From the NCBI GenBank assembly GCA_036261625.1, contig DATAKL010000059.1, forward strand, positions 173,213 through 237,212: a stretch of DNA of 64,000 nt, in the 5' to 3' direction. Positions within the stretch are counted from its first letter, which is position 1. Every line of letters starts with the position of its first letter. Below are positions 45,782 through 55,197 of the stretch, piece after piece. The notes under the pieces were generated by a model. That model did no database searches and was not told the origin of the DNA. It saw only the letters and a program-made list of their open reading frames with translations. This DNA is from JAAXKN01 sp036261625. Lineage in GTDB: Bacteria; Bacteroidota; Ignavibacteria; Ignavibacteriales; SURF-24. The translations under genes and the position numbers were made by a program.

Positions 45782-48514
45782 TTATTTGAGCAGGAGGAGT
45801 TTCTTTGAATCTCTGAAATCCCCGGCCTGTATAGAATATATATACATTCCAGAGGGAAGGTTAGAGGCGTCAAATTGGACCTTATACTCACCTGCAGTAT
45901 GCTTTTTACTGACAAGTGTTGATATTTCTCGGCCTAGCATGTCAATAATTTTCAGTTCTACATATGACTGTTTTGGTATTGAATAGCTTATGGTTGTTGA
46001 CGGATTGAAGGGGTTTGGATAGTTCTGCGACAGGCTGTAACTTAAAGGCGCATTTCCATTGTATGAGACGGCACTGATCTCCGGGAAAAAGAAATTAGAA
46101 GATTTGGTAATCACGGAATTAAATGCTGTATCATTGGCCGTAGACTCAAGGGGGAAACCAAGGTAAATTAACATTGCAGTATTCGTGGAAGTCCCGAGCG
46201 GGCCTGAATATTGGATGCCGGCACCTTTGCCATTTGCGTACTGCATGCACAATGTGCTGCCTCCTGAGGTTCCAATCTCATCCGGGTAGCCGATCTCATA
46301 TGTCTGTCCGAAATTAAAAATTATTCCGCCAAGAGCTGAACCGGCAACACCGGCTACGGATTTTGAAGATGAATTGTCATTTAAGTAACTTGCTTTCAGG
46401 CAGTTGTTAAAGAAATTCTTATCGGATGCAGTTCCCTTAGCAGACAGGTCCCAGCCTATTTCACTGCCGGAGACAAAAAGCTTTCCGCCCCCTTCAAGAT
46501 AGCTTTGTAGCAATGCCTGTTCAGATGTACTGAAGGTTTCGTTAAGGGTGCTTTCATCGCCCGACATCCAGTAAACAGCATCGTAATTCTTAAGGCTGAC
46601 CGATAAATTTGTCAGCTGAGAACTTTTTACCGATTCAAATGGAATATTCAATGCTGATAATGCATTGCCGTACCTGCAGGTAAAGACAGTTCCATTGCCC
46701 CTCCAGCCTCCGTTATCACGGTCGAAGCCGTCAACTATCAAAATCTTTTTTGCTGCGGAAGATTTTCCGGTACCGAGAGCGTTTGACCAGCTGCTTTCAG
46801 TTAATGTTGAATTGTCGGCTACGCTTGAAACACGGAAATATTCGGTGTTGCTGCTCATAGTTACTGTTGCACAGAGTGACTTTAATGTATTTTCATTATG
46901 GATCTGCTTCCAGTTTGTGCCGTCTGCAGAGCTGTAAAGCCTGAAGCCTTTTACTCCTGCAGTGTCGCAGTTGAAGGTAATTTTTGCAGTTCCGTCCGAT
47001 TGCTTTAATACGCTTAAGAGCAGAGGCTGTTTTAGAGAATAATCATTCACCATTCCGTTATAAGATCTGGGTGTATAAGCAGTAAGGTCTGAGGGTGAAT
47101 AAGACCAGTAAGAAACTGCCCAGTCGCGTCCGGAGGCTTCAACAACCCTCAAAGCACCGTTAGAAGCTTTATCAATAAACATTCTTACATGCCCGTTTGT
47201 AAGCAGAGCATCACCCGGCTTGATTTCATCCCAGCTTGAATACTGTGTTGTAATATCTGGCATAGAGGATGTTGTACAATGATAGCTTAATGACCAGCAG
47301 CGGCTTACAAATCCGGAGCAATCGACTCCGACTGCATAACCGGAAACGCCGGCAGTGTTTATATCGCCGGAATACCTGCCGTTCAAGAGACCGTTTGAGA
47401 AATCAGAGAGTGTAGAGAATCCGCCCCACATATAAGGAACCTTTGCGTTCATTCCAACGATAAGCCATGATGGTGTCCTGACCAGGTCGCCATCGGGGCC
47501 GGTTACATTTGAAGGGGCGAGGTTGTTTTGTTTGCATTGATATTTATAAAGGACATAACTTTCTGCGAGTCTTAAAGCATTATTTCTGCTTGCTGCCTGA
47601 ATCCCGAAGGTTTGTTTTCCGAAACTATCATTCTGGCCTTTAGAAACAACAGCTTCAACATGAGGTACAATATTATTATAATGAAGTTCATAATTATATT
47701 CCGAAGGATATGAAATCTTTCCGTTGGCCGGAACAGTAAGGCCGCTCCATCTGATCAGAGTGAGCTTGTCTTTTTCGGTCAGGAGGTGATAAAGATTTCC
47801 ATCACCATCAATCTGGAAATCGCGCACAGTATAAAGGTATTTAATTGAAGGAATTTCCAGAATTGAAAGTACACTGCCTTCAGGAGATAAAATATAAACC
47901 TCACGCTTAACCTTCAGGGGAACTTCAGATAAATATGTTTCAACGAGGACGAAAGAATTTCCTTTCGAATCTATTCCTATCAGGTCGGAATATGCCAGGC
48001 TGGAAGGGAAGTTCAGCTTGAATGTTTTATTGAAATTTTGTATTTCATAATTTAATAAGAGCTCATTCCGGTTTTTGACATTTACCGTAACTTTATCTCC
48101 CGAAGCATTTGAAAGCACGCCGCAGTCATCTATAAAAACATCCTGCTTATTAAAGAGGAATGATCTTTTAAAGGTATAATGATTCTCAGGGGCTGAAGTG
48201 ATCGAATTATACGGCAAAGCACATTGGAGCTTATCGCTGCCCGGAATAAAGCCATCAGCGGAACTGTATTGTTCAATTGTTTTTTTAAGGCGATTGCCTG
48301 TAATGCAGTAACTTACAGGAGAATCGAAAGCATTAAGCCATATGCCGTCTTTATCAAGGTCAAAGGATGAAATGCAGTAGATGCCTGAATTGTCTATTTT
48401 TAAATTTACAGGAAGATCAGAATAATTTTTTTCTGCAAGCTTGGTAAAAACTGCCTGCCCTGCAGCAGAACCGATCGAAATGACAAAGTAGAGGAACATT
48501 AAAAAATACTTCAT
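45782..48514 (-). CDS. T9SS-exported NlpC/P60-like cysteine peptidase or amidase
   Basis: The 910-residue protein has a signal peptide (ending near AAGQA, about residue 20) and a beta-rich N-terminal half. A NlpC/P60-like segment contains VDCSGFVSRCW with likely nucleophile C399 and GHVRMFI with H442. Residues 495-585 look like a fibronectin type III domain. Residues 590-780 resemble a glutamine-amidotransferase-like fold (ILIVDGFDRDNGGW near the start). The last 90 residues are a type A sorting domain (LSQNYPNPFN ... DSKKLLLLK). It is likely secreted and may cleave peptidoglycan or a related glycopeptide. It has its own terminator downstream. Confidence 0.82.
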   Translation of the reverse strand: MKYFLMFLYFVISIGSAAGQAVFTKLAEKNYSDLPVNLKIDNSGIYCISSFDLDKDGIWLNAFDSPVSYCITGNRLKKTIEQYSSADGFIPGSDKLQCALPYNSITSAPENHYTFKRSFLFNKQDVFIDDCGVLSNASGDKVTVNVKNRNELLLNYEIQNFNKTFKLNFPSSLAYSDLIGIDSKGNSFVLVETYLSEVPLKVKREVYILSPEGSVLSILEIPSIKYLYTVRDFQIDGDGNLYHLLTEKDKLTLIRWSGLTVPANGKISYPSEYNYELHYNNIVPHVEAVVSKGQNDSFGKQTFGIQAASRNNALRLAESYVLYKYQCKQNNLAPSNVTGPDGDLVRTPSWLIVGMNAKVPYMWGGFSTLSDFSNGLLNGRYSGDINTAGVSGYAVGVDCSGFVSRCWSLSYHCTTSSMPDITTQYSSWDEIKPGDALLTNGHVRMFIDKASNGALRVVEASGRDWAVSYWSYSPSDLTAYTPRSYNGMVNDYSLKQPLLLSVLKQSDGTAKITFNCDTAGVKGFRLYSSADGTNWKQIHNENTLKSLCATVTMSSNTEYFRVSSVADNSTLTESSWSNALGTGKSSAAKKILIVDGFDRDNGGWRGNGTVFTCRYGNALSALNIPFESVKSSQLTNLSVSLKNYDAVYWMSGDESTLNETFSTSEQALLQSYLEGGGKLFVSGSEIGWDLSAKGTASDKNFFNNCLKASYLNDNSSSKSVAGVAGSALGGIIFNFGQTYEIGYPDEIGTSGGSTLCMQYANGKGAGIQYSGPLGTSTNTAMLIYLGFPLESTANDTAFNSVITKSSNFFFPEISAVSYNGNAPLSYSLSQNYPNPFNPSTTISYSIPKQSYVELKIIDMLGREISTLVSKKHTAGEYKVQFDASNLPSGMYIYSIQAGDFRDSKKLLLLK

Positions 48515-48539
48515 GAAAAAGCTCCGGGTAACATTTGGT

Positions 48540-49145
48540 CTAAGGAATGTATTTTTCTTTAACTGTTATTATTTCGCCATTCATTATTTTAAATGAAAAA
48601 GGCTTATGCCTGAATTGTGCATAATTATTCCGGCTGAAAATCGAAAGGAATTTCTGCAGACCGATAGCTTCGTTAAACTTAAAATTTCCGGAATCATCAT
48701 ATGAAAGTGTCTGCATTATAATATCAGGATTGGCGGAAATTTTAATTTTAAGCGAATCTATTTTGGGATTTCTAATATAGAATCCCTGCGGAGGATCAGG
48801 AAGATTAGCAATCTTTTTCTTCTTATCTTCAGAATATGCCTTCAATGCATCATCGCCGCTGAACCATTCCACGGTATCAATTAAAATGTAATTGGCAGAC
48901 ATACCGGAAGAGACTGCCTTAATATAGCCCGTACAGGTAAAGTCAGGCAATGTATGTACAGAAGAATTTGCCGAAGAATTCTGTGCCGGAGAATTCTGTG
49001 CCGGAGAATGAAATGAATCGGTCTGTTTTTGGCTGCTTGGTTTATTTTCGCTGCAGCCGCTGCAGATCAATGCTGCAGATAAAGCTGCCGCAGCAAACAA
49101 AATTGATGCAAGGTTTTTATTCAAAGGCAGGCAGAATATTTTCAC
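48540..49145 (-). CDS. Hypothetical lipoprotein with low-complexity linker
   Basis: I choose the GTG at 49145 with GGAG upstream; the longer frame reaches 49241 but the lead sequence is not signal-like. The 201-residue product has a hydrophobic signal and lipobox CSGC near residue 31. A linker rich in S, N, Q and P follows; in the DNA a 15-bp unit (TTCTGTGCCGGAGAA on the plus strand) is repeated there. The C-terminal domain is small and mixed, ending in a basic sheet. I do not recognise a family. It lies just upstream of the NlpC/P60-like gene on the same strand. Confidence 0.6.
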   Translation of the reverse strand: MKIFCLPLNKNLASILFAAAALSAALICSGCSENKPSSQKQTDSFHSPAQNSPAQNSSANSSVHTLPDFTCTGYIKAVSSGMSANYILIDTVEWFSGDDALKAYSEDKKKKIANLPDPPQGFYIRNPKIDSLKIKISANPDIIMQTLSYDDSGNFKFNEAIGLQKFLSIFSRNNYAQFRHKPFSFKIMNGEIITVKEKYIP

Positions 49146-49483
49146 AATAAAAAACTCCGGGAATATTTGTTTAGGCAAAATATTACGGGTGTAAAATAAA
49201 CAAATTTTATATAAATCCGAATAACCAGAAATTAATATCATTTTGCAGGCGTGTCGGTACTGATAACTGGATGTCTATGACAGGTTTGTTTTATTCTGGA
49301 AGAGTTCTCCGGCTGGAAAAGGGTATATGCAAAATAATGGTATCACCTTCATTATGCATTGGAGCTGAAGCAGTTTTTTTTAGGTTAATTATTATACAAT
49401 AAAAACACTGCAGAGCGGATGCGGCTGATAAGCTAAGTCTGTTCGTCAGTCCATGGAACTATTAAACCAGCGGAGACTTTAAG
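49146..49483. other. Intergenic region between divergent genes
   Basis: This AT-rich stretch holds the start region of the lipoprotein on the minus strand and of the small membrane protein on the plus strand. I see no other gene, operator or clear promoter. Confidence 0.6.
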
Positions 49484-49636
49484 ATGGTGTTAAAAATATT
49501 GTGTCTTTTCATCCTGTCTTTAGGAATAATTATGGCAAATGCAGGCATTATTTCACCTACTGAAACGCTTTCAATGACAGGCGGTCTGCTGATATTTTTG
49601 GGGATTGTTCTTTATACATCCTTCCAGGTAAAATAA
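49484..49636 (+). CDS. Small membrane protein, 50 residues
   Basis: ATG at 49484 has GGAG eight bases upstream. The product begins MVLKILCLFILSLGIIMAN and has a second hydrophobic stretch, GGLLIFLGIVLYTSF, near the C-terminus, so two membrane helices joined by a short polar loop (PTETLSM). The spacing of site and start and the hydrophobic pattern support a real gene. I do not recognise it. Confidence 0.5.
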   Translation: MVLKILCLFILSLGIIMANAGIISPTETLSMTGGLLIFLGIVLYTSFQVK

Positions 49637-49768
49637 GTTCATAGCGGGATGATCAGACATTAAGGCAGTTGTGCATCCCGAATTCGAGCTGCCTGATTTC
49701 AAAGCTGAAGCCGGATTGGAAAATCTGAGGAATAGTATAGGAAAGCTGAGAACCACATATCCGGATTT

Positions 49769-50089
49769 TTATATTGAAGCCGGGGAAATACATATGGATT
49801 CTTCCTCCGGTTCAGATTTTTGAATCGTTACGGACACTTCTACTGCAGCTGCTTCGGTCCCTTTGTGAGTATTATTACTGCTTCCCAAATACATCTGTGC
49901 AAATGCAGAGGAGAGACTTGCAGGGGAGAATACAAGGTTTCCAGATTCATTCTCAATGATTTATTTATACAGCTTAATTGAAAACCTGTTAAGCGGCTTT
50001 GAGATGGCCGAGGCATTCTGGGCCATAAAATCATAAAAGAAAAGAATTGTCAGCAGGAGAGTAAGGCACAGTACTTTGCGTGATTTCAT
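49769..50089 (-). pseudogene. Serpin (protease inhibitor) remnant
   Basis: One frame on the minus strand starts with a signal peptide (MKSRKVLCLTLLLTILFFYD), passes the segment LNRFSIKLYK, has an in-frame TAA at 49961-49963, and goes on with GNLVFSPASLSSAFAQMYLG and HKGTEAAAVEV. The first is like the serpin N-terminal helix and SP-S motif; the last is the reactive-loop hinge (E-G-T-E-A-A-A). The whole body of about 250 residues between them is missing. This is a strongly decayed serpin gene: internal deletion plus stop. Identification rests on motif order. Confidence 0.6.
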
Positions 50090-50331
50090 AGACGAACTGT
50101 AATATTGAAAATGAATGGCCAATTAGAAATTCAATACACAAACAGAGCAGATCCGATACAAGCGAAAAATAACAAACCCTGCACTCAAAAGTAAAGTATT
50201 TCTGAATAATTGAAGTTGGATGTAGCCAGAAATTTCAGTGTCCCCTAAAAAGTCCTGAATTTGTGCCAAAGTGGTAAACAAGGTGAGTGTGGGTGTATTT
50301 TAGAGTTGTCACTATAAAAAAATAAAGCCCA

Positions 50332-50465
50332 AAAACAGCGTTTTTAACTGCCTTTGAGCTTTTGTTTTTCTATGGGGAAAGGGGGAGATGATGTGCAAGT
50401 CCCTGAAATGTTTGAAATTCACGCTGTCTTGGGCATTTCTTGTATGACGATGTCTTAAGATTTTA
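50332..50465 (+). repeat. Dispersed repeat, core copy R1
   Basis: This copy has the hairpin part (AAAGCCCAAAAACAGCG to GAGCTTTT), the GGGGAAAGGGGGAGATGATG box and the right end ATGACGATGTCTTAAG. The left third of the full repeat is missing. The rest of the intergenic space (50090-50331 and 50466-50688) shows no gene; GTGTCCCCTAAAAAGTCCTG at 50239 recalls the right-end motif. Confidence 0.8.
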
Positions 50466-50688
50466 ACAATTACTGCTGACCTTTCTTCTGTTTTTATAAT
50501 TTATATTTTGAAACCGCTAAAGCATCTTACGAGATTGTGTGCAAAGGATAATCATTCAAAAACAGTCAACAAATGATATTTAAGGGCACCTAGTCATTCT
50601 TTTGCCTCTAATTAACTGTTTACCTATATTTTCAACTCTATTTTTAGTTTCTAAGGCGCCTTAAAATGTTAAAAACACTGGAATGTAA

Positions 50689-52812
50689 ATGAGAGTAGTT
50701 TTACTGTTAGCTCTTCTGGCTTCAATAAGTTATCCGCAAAGCCTTAAGATTTATAATTTACCTGATAGCGAAAACGTCAAACTGGATGGAATATTAAATG
50801 AAACCTTCTGGGCTAAAGCTGATTCAATTTCCAGCCTTACTATGGTGGACCCTGTTGAAGGAGGACGTGCTGAGTTTAATACAGTAGTTAAGATTGCAGC
50901 AGATGGCAAGAACATATATTTAGGCATTATATGTTATGACCCTGAACCAGATAAAATAATCTCTATTTCAAAGACCCGTGATGCTTATCTGTCGGATGAA
51001 GACAGGATTATTTTTGTCTTTGATCCGCATCTTGACCAGAGGACAGGCTATATTTTTGCAATTAATCCTTACGGGACAAAGTATGATGCTCTGGTATATA
51101 ACGCCGGTGAAGGCGAGAATTCAAGTTGGGATGGATCCTGGGATGCGGCAACTCAAAGGATTTCAGATGGATGGACAGCAGAGATTGTAATTCCCGTAAG
51201 AGTTTTATCCTATAATCCAGAACTAAAGGAGTGGGGATTTAATTTCGAAAGAAAGATCGAGAGGCTTCTTGAACGGGACAGATGGACAGGGCTTAAACGT
51301 GACTTTCTTTTAGGAAATGTTGTTCATGCTGGAAGGTTAACTGAACTGCCTGGGTTTGATAATGGAATGGGTTTGTCAGCAAAAGTTTCAACCATAGAAT
51401 CCTCCAGTAAATCTTATGATAAAAATTATAGCTCAAAATTTGATTTAAGCGCTGACATTTCTCAGAAATTTAATGATATAAATGCACAGCTGACCATAAA
51501 CACGGACTTTGCTGAAACAGAAGTGGATGCAAGGCAGACAAACCTTACCCGCTTCCCGCTTTATTTTCCCGAGAAAAGAGGATTCTTCCTTGAGGGAGCA
51601 GACTTATTCGATTTCGGTATCGGAACCGGTGAGGACGTTATCCCTTTTTTCTCACGCAGAATTGGTCTATTTAACGGGCAGAAGATACCCATTCTTTTCG
51701 GGGGAAAAGTAAACGGCAAGATAGGTGGAACAAGCTTCGGCGGAATTTTTACAAGGACAAATTCCGTAGGCGGTCTGGTCCCGATGTCCTCACTCGGCGT
51801 TTTCAGAATTAAACAGGATGTCCTTGAGGAATCAAGCATTGGACTGATCGGAACCGTAGGTGATCCTGCGGGAAAAAATAATGAATGGGTGCTTGGAACT
51901 GACCTGACATATCATACATCAAAATTTTTAGGTGACAAAAATTTTGCCGCCGGTATCTGGGGATTATACAATAAGAATGAACTTGACAAAGACAGGACGG
52001 CAGCGGGATTCAGGATCGACTATCCGAATGATGTGCTTGACATGGTCTTAACAGTTTTGAGAATTGGTGATGGATTCTCGCCTTCTCTGGGGTTCGTTCC
52101 ACGCAGCGGAATAAATAAGTACTCATTTGGCGCAGACTATATGCCTCAGCCGGGGGTGCTGGATATAAGGCGCTGGTATTTTGAATCGTCTTTTTCACTG
52201 ATAACCGATCTTAAGAATAAATGGCAGTACTGGAGGATTTTCTTAGCTCCAATCAATACTCTTTTTGAAAGCGGAGACAGAGTTGAATTCAATATTGCTC
52301 CTGAAGGCGAATACCTGCCTGAGGATTTTGAAATCAGCAAAGGGGTTATTATCCCTAAAGGTCCATACGACTGGAAGAGATTCAGGATTGAAGCTGAGAC
52401 TGCTTCGAAGCGTCTGATAAACGGTATTGCAACCTGGTGGTTCGGTTCATTCTATAACGGTTATCTGGATCAGATAAGCGGGGAGGTGAATATGAGGCCG
52501 TCAAACAGTATTAATATAGGTGTGACTTATGAGAAAAATATTGCCAGGCTCCCAGAAGGCGATTTTACGCAGGATTTGTTAGGCCTGAAGTTTCAATTGG
52601 GGATTTCCTCCCGCATCGACCTTAGTTCTTTTATCCAGTACGATACCGATTCAAGACAGATAGGCACAAACACGCGCCTTAGGTGGATGTTTAACATGCT
52701 GGGAGATCTATTCCTTGTTTACAATCATAATTTAAATAAGCTCGACAGATTGAATTGGCAGTATGATTCAAACCAGCTGATCCTGAAGTTCAGTTATGGA
52801 TTGTGGTTTTAG
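50689..52812 (+). CDS. DUF5916 protein with N-terminal CBM9-like domain
   Basis: The 707-residue protein has a signal peptide (to about residue 17). Residues 25-215 form the carbohydrate-binding type 9-like sandwich (LDGILNETFWAKADSI, then IYLGIICYDPEPDKI). The rest is the DUF5916 domain, which appears as an outer-membrane beta-barrel: LPGFDNGMGLSAK, FPEKRGFFLEGADLFDFG, FFSRRIGLFNGQ, and a C-terminus ending with F. The function of the family is unknown; barrel topology and the CBM-like domain suggest glycan contact at the outer membrane. It is the only plus-strand gene inside the repeat region and is flanked by copies R1 and R2. Confidence 0.82.
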   Translation: MRVVLLLALLASISYPQSLKIYNLPDSENVKLDGILNETFWAKADSISSLTMVDPVEGGRAEFNTVVKIAADGKNIYLGIICYDPEPDKIISISKTRDAYLSDEDRIIFVFDPHLDQRTGYIFAINPYGTKYDALVYNAGEGENSSWDGSWDAATQRISDGWTAEIVIPVRVLSYNPELKEWGFNFERKIERLLERDRWTGLKRDFLLGNVVHAGRLTELPGFDNGMGLSAKVSTIESSSKSYDKNYSSKFDLSADISQKFNDINAQLTINTDFAETEVDARQTNLTRFPLYFPEKRGFFLEGADLFDFGIGTGEDVIPFFSRRIGLFNGQKIPILFGGKVNGKIGGTSFGGIFTRTNSVGGLVPMSSLGVFRIKQDVLEESSIGLIGTVGDPAGKNNEWVLGTDLTYHTSKFLGDKNFAAGIWGLYNKNELDKDRTAAGFRIDYPNDVLDMVLTVLRIGDGFSPSLGFVPRSGINKYSFGADYMPQPGVLDIRRWYFESSFSLITDLKNKWQYWRIFLAPINTLFESGDRVEFNIAPEGEYLPEDFEISKGVIIPKGPYDWKRFRIEAETASKRLINGIATWWFGSFYNGYLDQISGEVNMRPSNSINIGVTYEKNIARLPEGDFTQDLLGLKFQLGISSRIDLSSFIQYDTDSRQIGTNTRLRWMFNMLGDLFLVYNHNLNKLDRLNWQYDSNQLILKFSYGLWF

Positions 52813-52966
52813 AAAGGGATGTAAGATATTTAGCAAAAGCGGTAATTGGAAAATAATTTAGTCAGTTTGTTTTATCATGGAAATATTTCTTTTTCAAAAG
52901 AGGTACATATTAGTCCCTTTTTGACAATTTGTTTTTACTACTCTTACCAGCTAAAAATCATTTGAC

Positions 52967-53112
52967 AAAAAAAGCTCAAAAACGTTTTAGTCCGTCTTTG
53001 AGCTTTTGCAAGCGGAAAGGGGGAGAAGAAGCGCAGGTCTTCAAAATATTTGGGATTCAGGCTGTTTTGAGCATTACTGACTAGTCGTTGTCCTAAAAGT
53101 GTCCCAAAAATT
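52967..53112 (+). repeat. Dispersed repeat, core copy R2
   Basis: It holds AAAAGCTCAAAAACG ... TTTGAGCTTTT, CAAGCGGAAAGGGGGAGAAG, and the right end GTCGTTGTCCTAAAAGTGTCC. The left third is missing. It lies downstream of both neighbouring genes, which converge on it. Confidence 0.88.
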
Positions 53113-53139
53113 TAAGAACAAAAATTCCTCCTCGGATTG

Positions 53140-53856
53140 TTAAATACTTATTCCAAGACCAACTCTTACAGAGGTAAAATTATAGGACCAACTGCTGTTA
53201 GTTCCTGCAGAGGCTGATTTATCCTTAGAAGGAGTTGATAGCGAGTTTTGCTCAAAATTAGCTTCTGATTTGCTCCAGCTTCTTCCGCCGGTAAGCTGTG
53301 TTTCAGCAAATACACGGAGATTCTGAGTTAAGAAAGCTTCCAGGCCGATGAACGCTGAAAGTCCTGCAGAAAAACCATAATCAAGATTTGAAATTATCCT
53401 TCTATATCCAGTATTGGGAGGATAAGTATCCTTGTTTGTAGACTCCTGTTTTGTTCTGTTAAATGAAATAAATGGTCCCATGCCTGCATAGGCAAGGCTA
53501 AGACGGGACCTGTAGAAATTATAAGAATAGGCAAATTCTGCTGTAACATTATTAACGCTAGTTGTAAAATTATTTTCAGAACGTTCTTTGTCTGAATAAT
53601 TGGTTGATTCACCATCCCAATGGCCTTTAGCATCTGAATATGAACTTGAAAGATCAATGCGAAGTCTTAAATCCGAGTTCTCAGAATTATAGAACTTATG
53701 GGCAAGAGCATAACCGTTGATGAAAAAGAAATAAAAGGTATTCTGAGGCGAATTTGCTTTTACCTCTACTGAATCCTTAGCCTGAGCTATTGAAACATTA
53801 TTGTTTGAACTTATTATTAGTACAGCAGATAAAATGAAAAGAGTTAGATGTTTCAT
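53140..53856 (-). CDS. Outer-membrane beta-barrel-like protein
   Basis: The 238-residue product has a signal peptide ending near SIAQA (about residue 25). The mature protein shows alternating strands with aromatic residues and ends VRVGLGISI, which suggests a small OmpA/OmpW-like barrel of eight strands. Loops are rich in S, N and K. I do not recognise a family. It is the sole gene between repeat copies R2 and R3. Confidence 0.6.
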   Translation of the reverse strand: MKHLTLFILSAVLIISSNNNVSIAQAKDSVEVKANSPQNTFYFFFINGYALAHKFYNSENSDLRLRIDLSSSYSDAKGHWDGESTNYSDKERSENNFTTSVNNVTAEFAYSYNFYRSRLSLAYAGMGPFISFNRTKQESTNKDTYPPNTGYRRIISNLDYGFSAGLSAFIGLEAFLTQNLRVFAETQLTGGRSWSKSEANFEQNSLSTPSKDKSASAGTNSSWSYNFTSVRVGLGISI

Positions 53857-53965
53857 GATATTTCTCCGAAGATTAAAGGTTTATAAGAATAGATACCTCA
53901 GGAAAAATTACCAGGGAGCCAGTACAGAACTACTTCTACAGAAGGGATGCACAAAAATACTAGCC

Positions 53966-54241
53966 TATACATAAATATATGGTGACGATGATCACTTTCA
54001 GAAAAATAATGAGGAAAAATAGAAAAAAGTGGAAAATATTCAAATGGGCTACATAATGTAAGAAATCACAAAGAGGGCAGGGCAGTACCAAAATGCAAAA
54101 AGCCCAAAAACGTTTAGTCCGTCTTTGAGCTTTTATAAGCGGAAAGGGCGAGATGATGCGCACCCATTCTAAATATTTGGAATTTAGCCTATATTAAGCG
54201 TTTATTACAAGCCGATGTCATAAAAGTGTCCTAATTATTTT
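53966..54241 (+). repeat. Dispersed repeat, full-length copy R3
   Basis: All parts are present: left end TATGGTGACGATGATC, the AT-rich segment, AATGGGCTAC, GGGCAGGGCAGTACC, the hairpin AAAGCCCAAAAACG to GAGCTTTT, the GGAAAGGGCGAGATGATGCG box, and the right end CGATGTCATAAAAGTGTCC. The rest of this intergenic space holds an inverted repeat (AGCCCTTGA ... TCAAGGGCT, 54251-54279) close to the hairpins found after other copies. Confidence 0.9.
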
Positions 54242-54384
54242 ACAATAGTAAGCCCTTGACGAATAAACAATCAAGGGCTATGAACTGGATATTAGATAAA
54301 TCTATCTCACTAAAATAAATTTATGGAAGCATAGCATTCGCCTGATTTTAGCCTCATTAAGTAGTACATTAACTTGTACCCTGG

Positions 54385-54840
54385 TCAGAAGATTCTTCCA
54401 GTCCCGCCTAAAAAACTGCTCTGGCTTTTTATAATGCTGAATATAATCACAGCATCAATAGCCGCACCAATTGCAACTGCGGTCCAGAAGCTTCCTCCTT
54501 CATCAACATAGATATATTTGTTTATTTCAGAGGCATTGACCAGTCTTAATCCGCCAATTTCATTCAGTACTTTTATTGATATTACTTTTTTATTTTCTTC
54601 GGTCCTGGACTCGTTATAGCCTTTATAGACGCCTGATACTTTAGTTGAATCATTTAATTCCAGAATGACTTTTCTTCCATCATGCAGCTTAATTAAATCT
54701 TCATAGCCGATCACCTTTGGACCTGTACTTGTGGCATTATCCAAAGCTACAAATCCTCCTGCAACCAGACTGCACGAAGTAAATGTAATTGGAAATAAAA
54801 TCAGGAACAATAATCTCGCAATAGTTTTCATTTCTTTCAA
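54385..54840 (-). CDS. Hypothetical lipoprotein or membrane protein
   Basis: The 151-residue product has a signal segment with lipobox-like TSC near residue 23. The mature part contains KVILELNDSTKVSGVYKGY, an Sm- or SH3-like beta pattern, and a hydrophobic C-terminal helix (WTAVAIGAAIDAVIIFSII), so it may be anchored twice. I do not recognise a family. It follows the HepT gene by 3 bp in the same direction and is probably transcribed with the toxin-antitoxin pair. Confidence 0.55.
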   Translation of the reverse strand: MKEMKTIARLLFLILFPITFTSCSLVAGGFVALDNATSTGPKVIGYEDLIKLHDGRKVILELNDSTKVSGVYKGYNESRTEENKKVISIKVLNEIGGLRLVNASEINKYIYVDEGGSFWTAVAIGAAIDAVIIFSIIKSQSSFLGGTGRIF

Positions 54841-54843
54841 GCG

Positions 54844-55197
54844 CTATTCAAATTCTGAATTTTCAGAAATGTAACTTTGGATTCGCACTTTAAGTTGAGG
54901 CAGTTCGTTTGTTACTATAAACCAGATAATTGATATGTCAACTCCGAAATACTCGTGCACTATCCTGTTTCTAATGCCTGCCATTTTATTCCAGGGGATT
55001 TCAGGGGCGGAAAGTTTTACCGCTTCAGGAACATTTTTTGAGGCCTCACCTATGATCTCTATATTCCTGACGACTGCATCTACAACAAGTGATGAAGAGG
55101 CGAAATCATCAAACTCACAATCTTTTGTATAAGTAGAGATTTTATTGATGGAATCTAAAATATCCTCAAATAAAATCTTCCAGTCTCTTTTAGACAT
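54844..55197 (-). CDS. hepT: HepT-like HEPN toxin (DUF86)
   Basis: The 117-residue all-helical protein has the HEPN RNase motif R76-x4-H81-x-Y83 (RNRIVHEY), typical of HepT. In known MntA-HepT systems the toxin cleaves tRNA or other RNA and is silenced when MntA adds AMP to the tyrosine of this motif. Its start overlaps the end of mntA by 8 bp. All key residues are intact, so the module looks functional. Confidence 0.88.
   Translation of the reverse strand: MSKRDWKILFEDILDSINKISTYTKDCEFDDFASSSLVVDAVVRNIEIIGEASKNVPEAVKLSAPEIPWNKMAGIRNRIVHEYFGVDISIIWFIVTNELPQLKVRIQSYISENSEFE

Noticed and set aside
49671..49823. 50-codon plus-strand frame with coding-like composition after the small membrane protein
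   Set aside because: Only a GTG start without a ribosome binding site, no family; it overlaps the serpin remnant on the other strand. May be part of decayed DNA.
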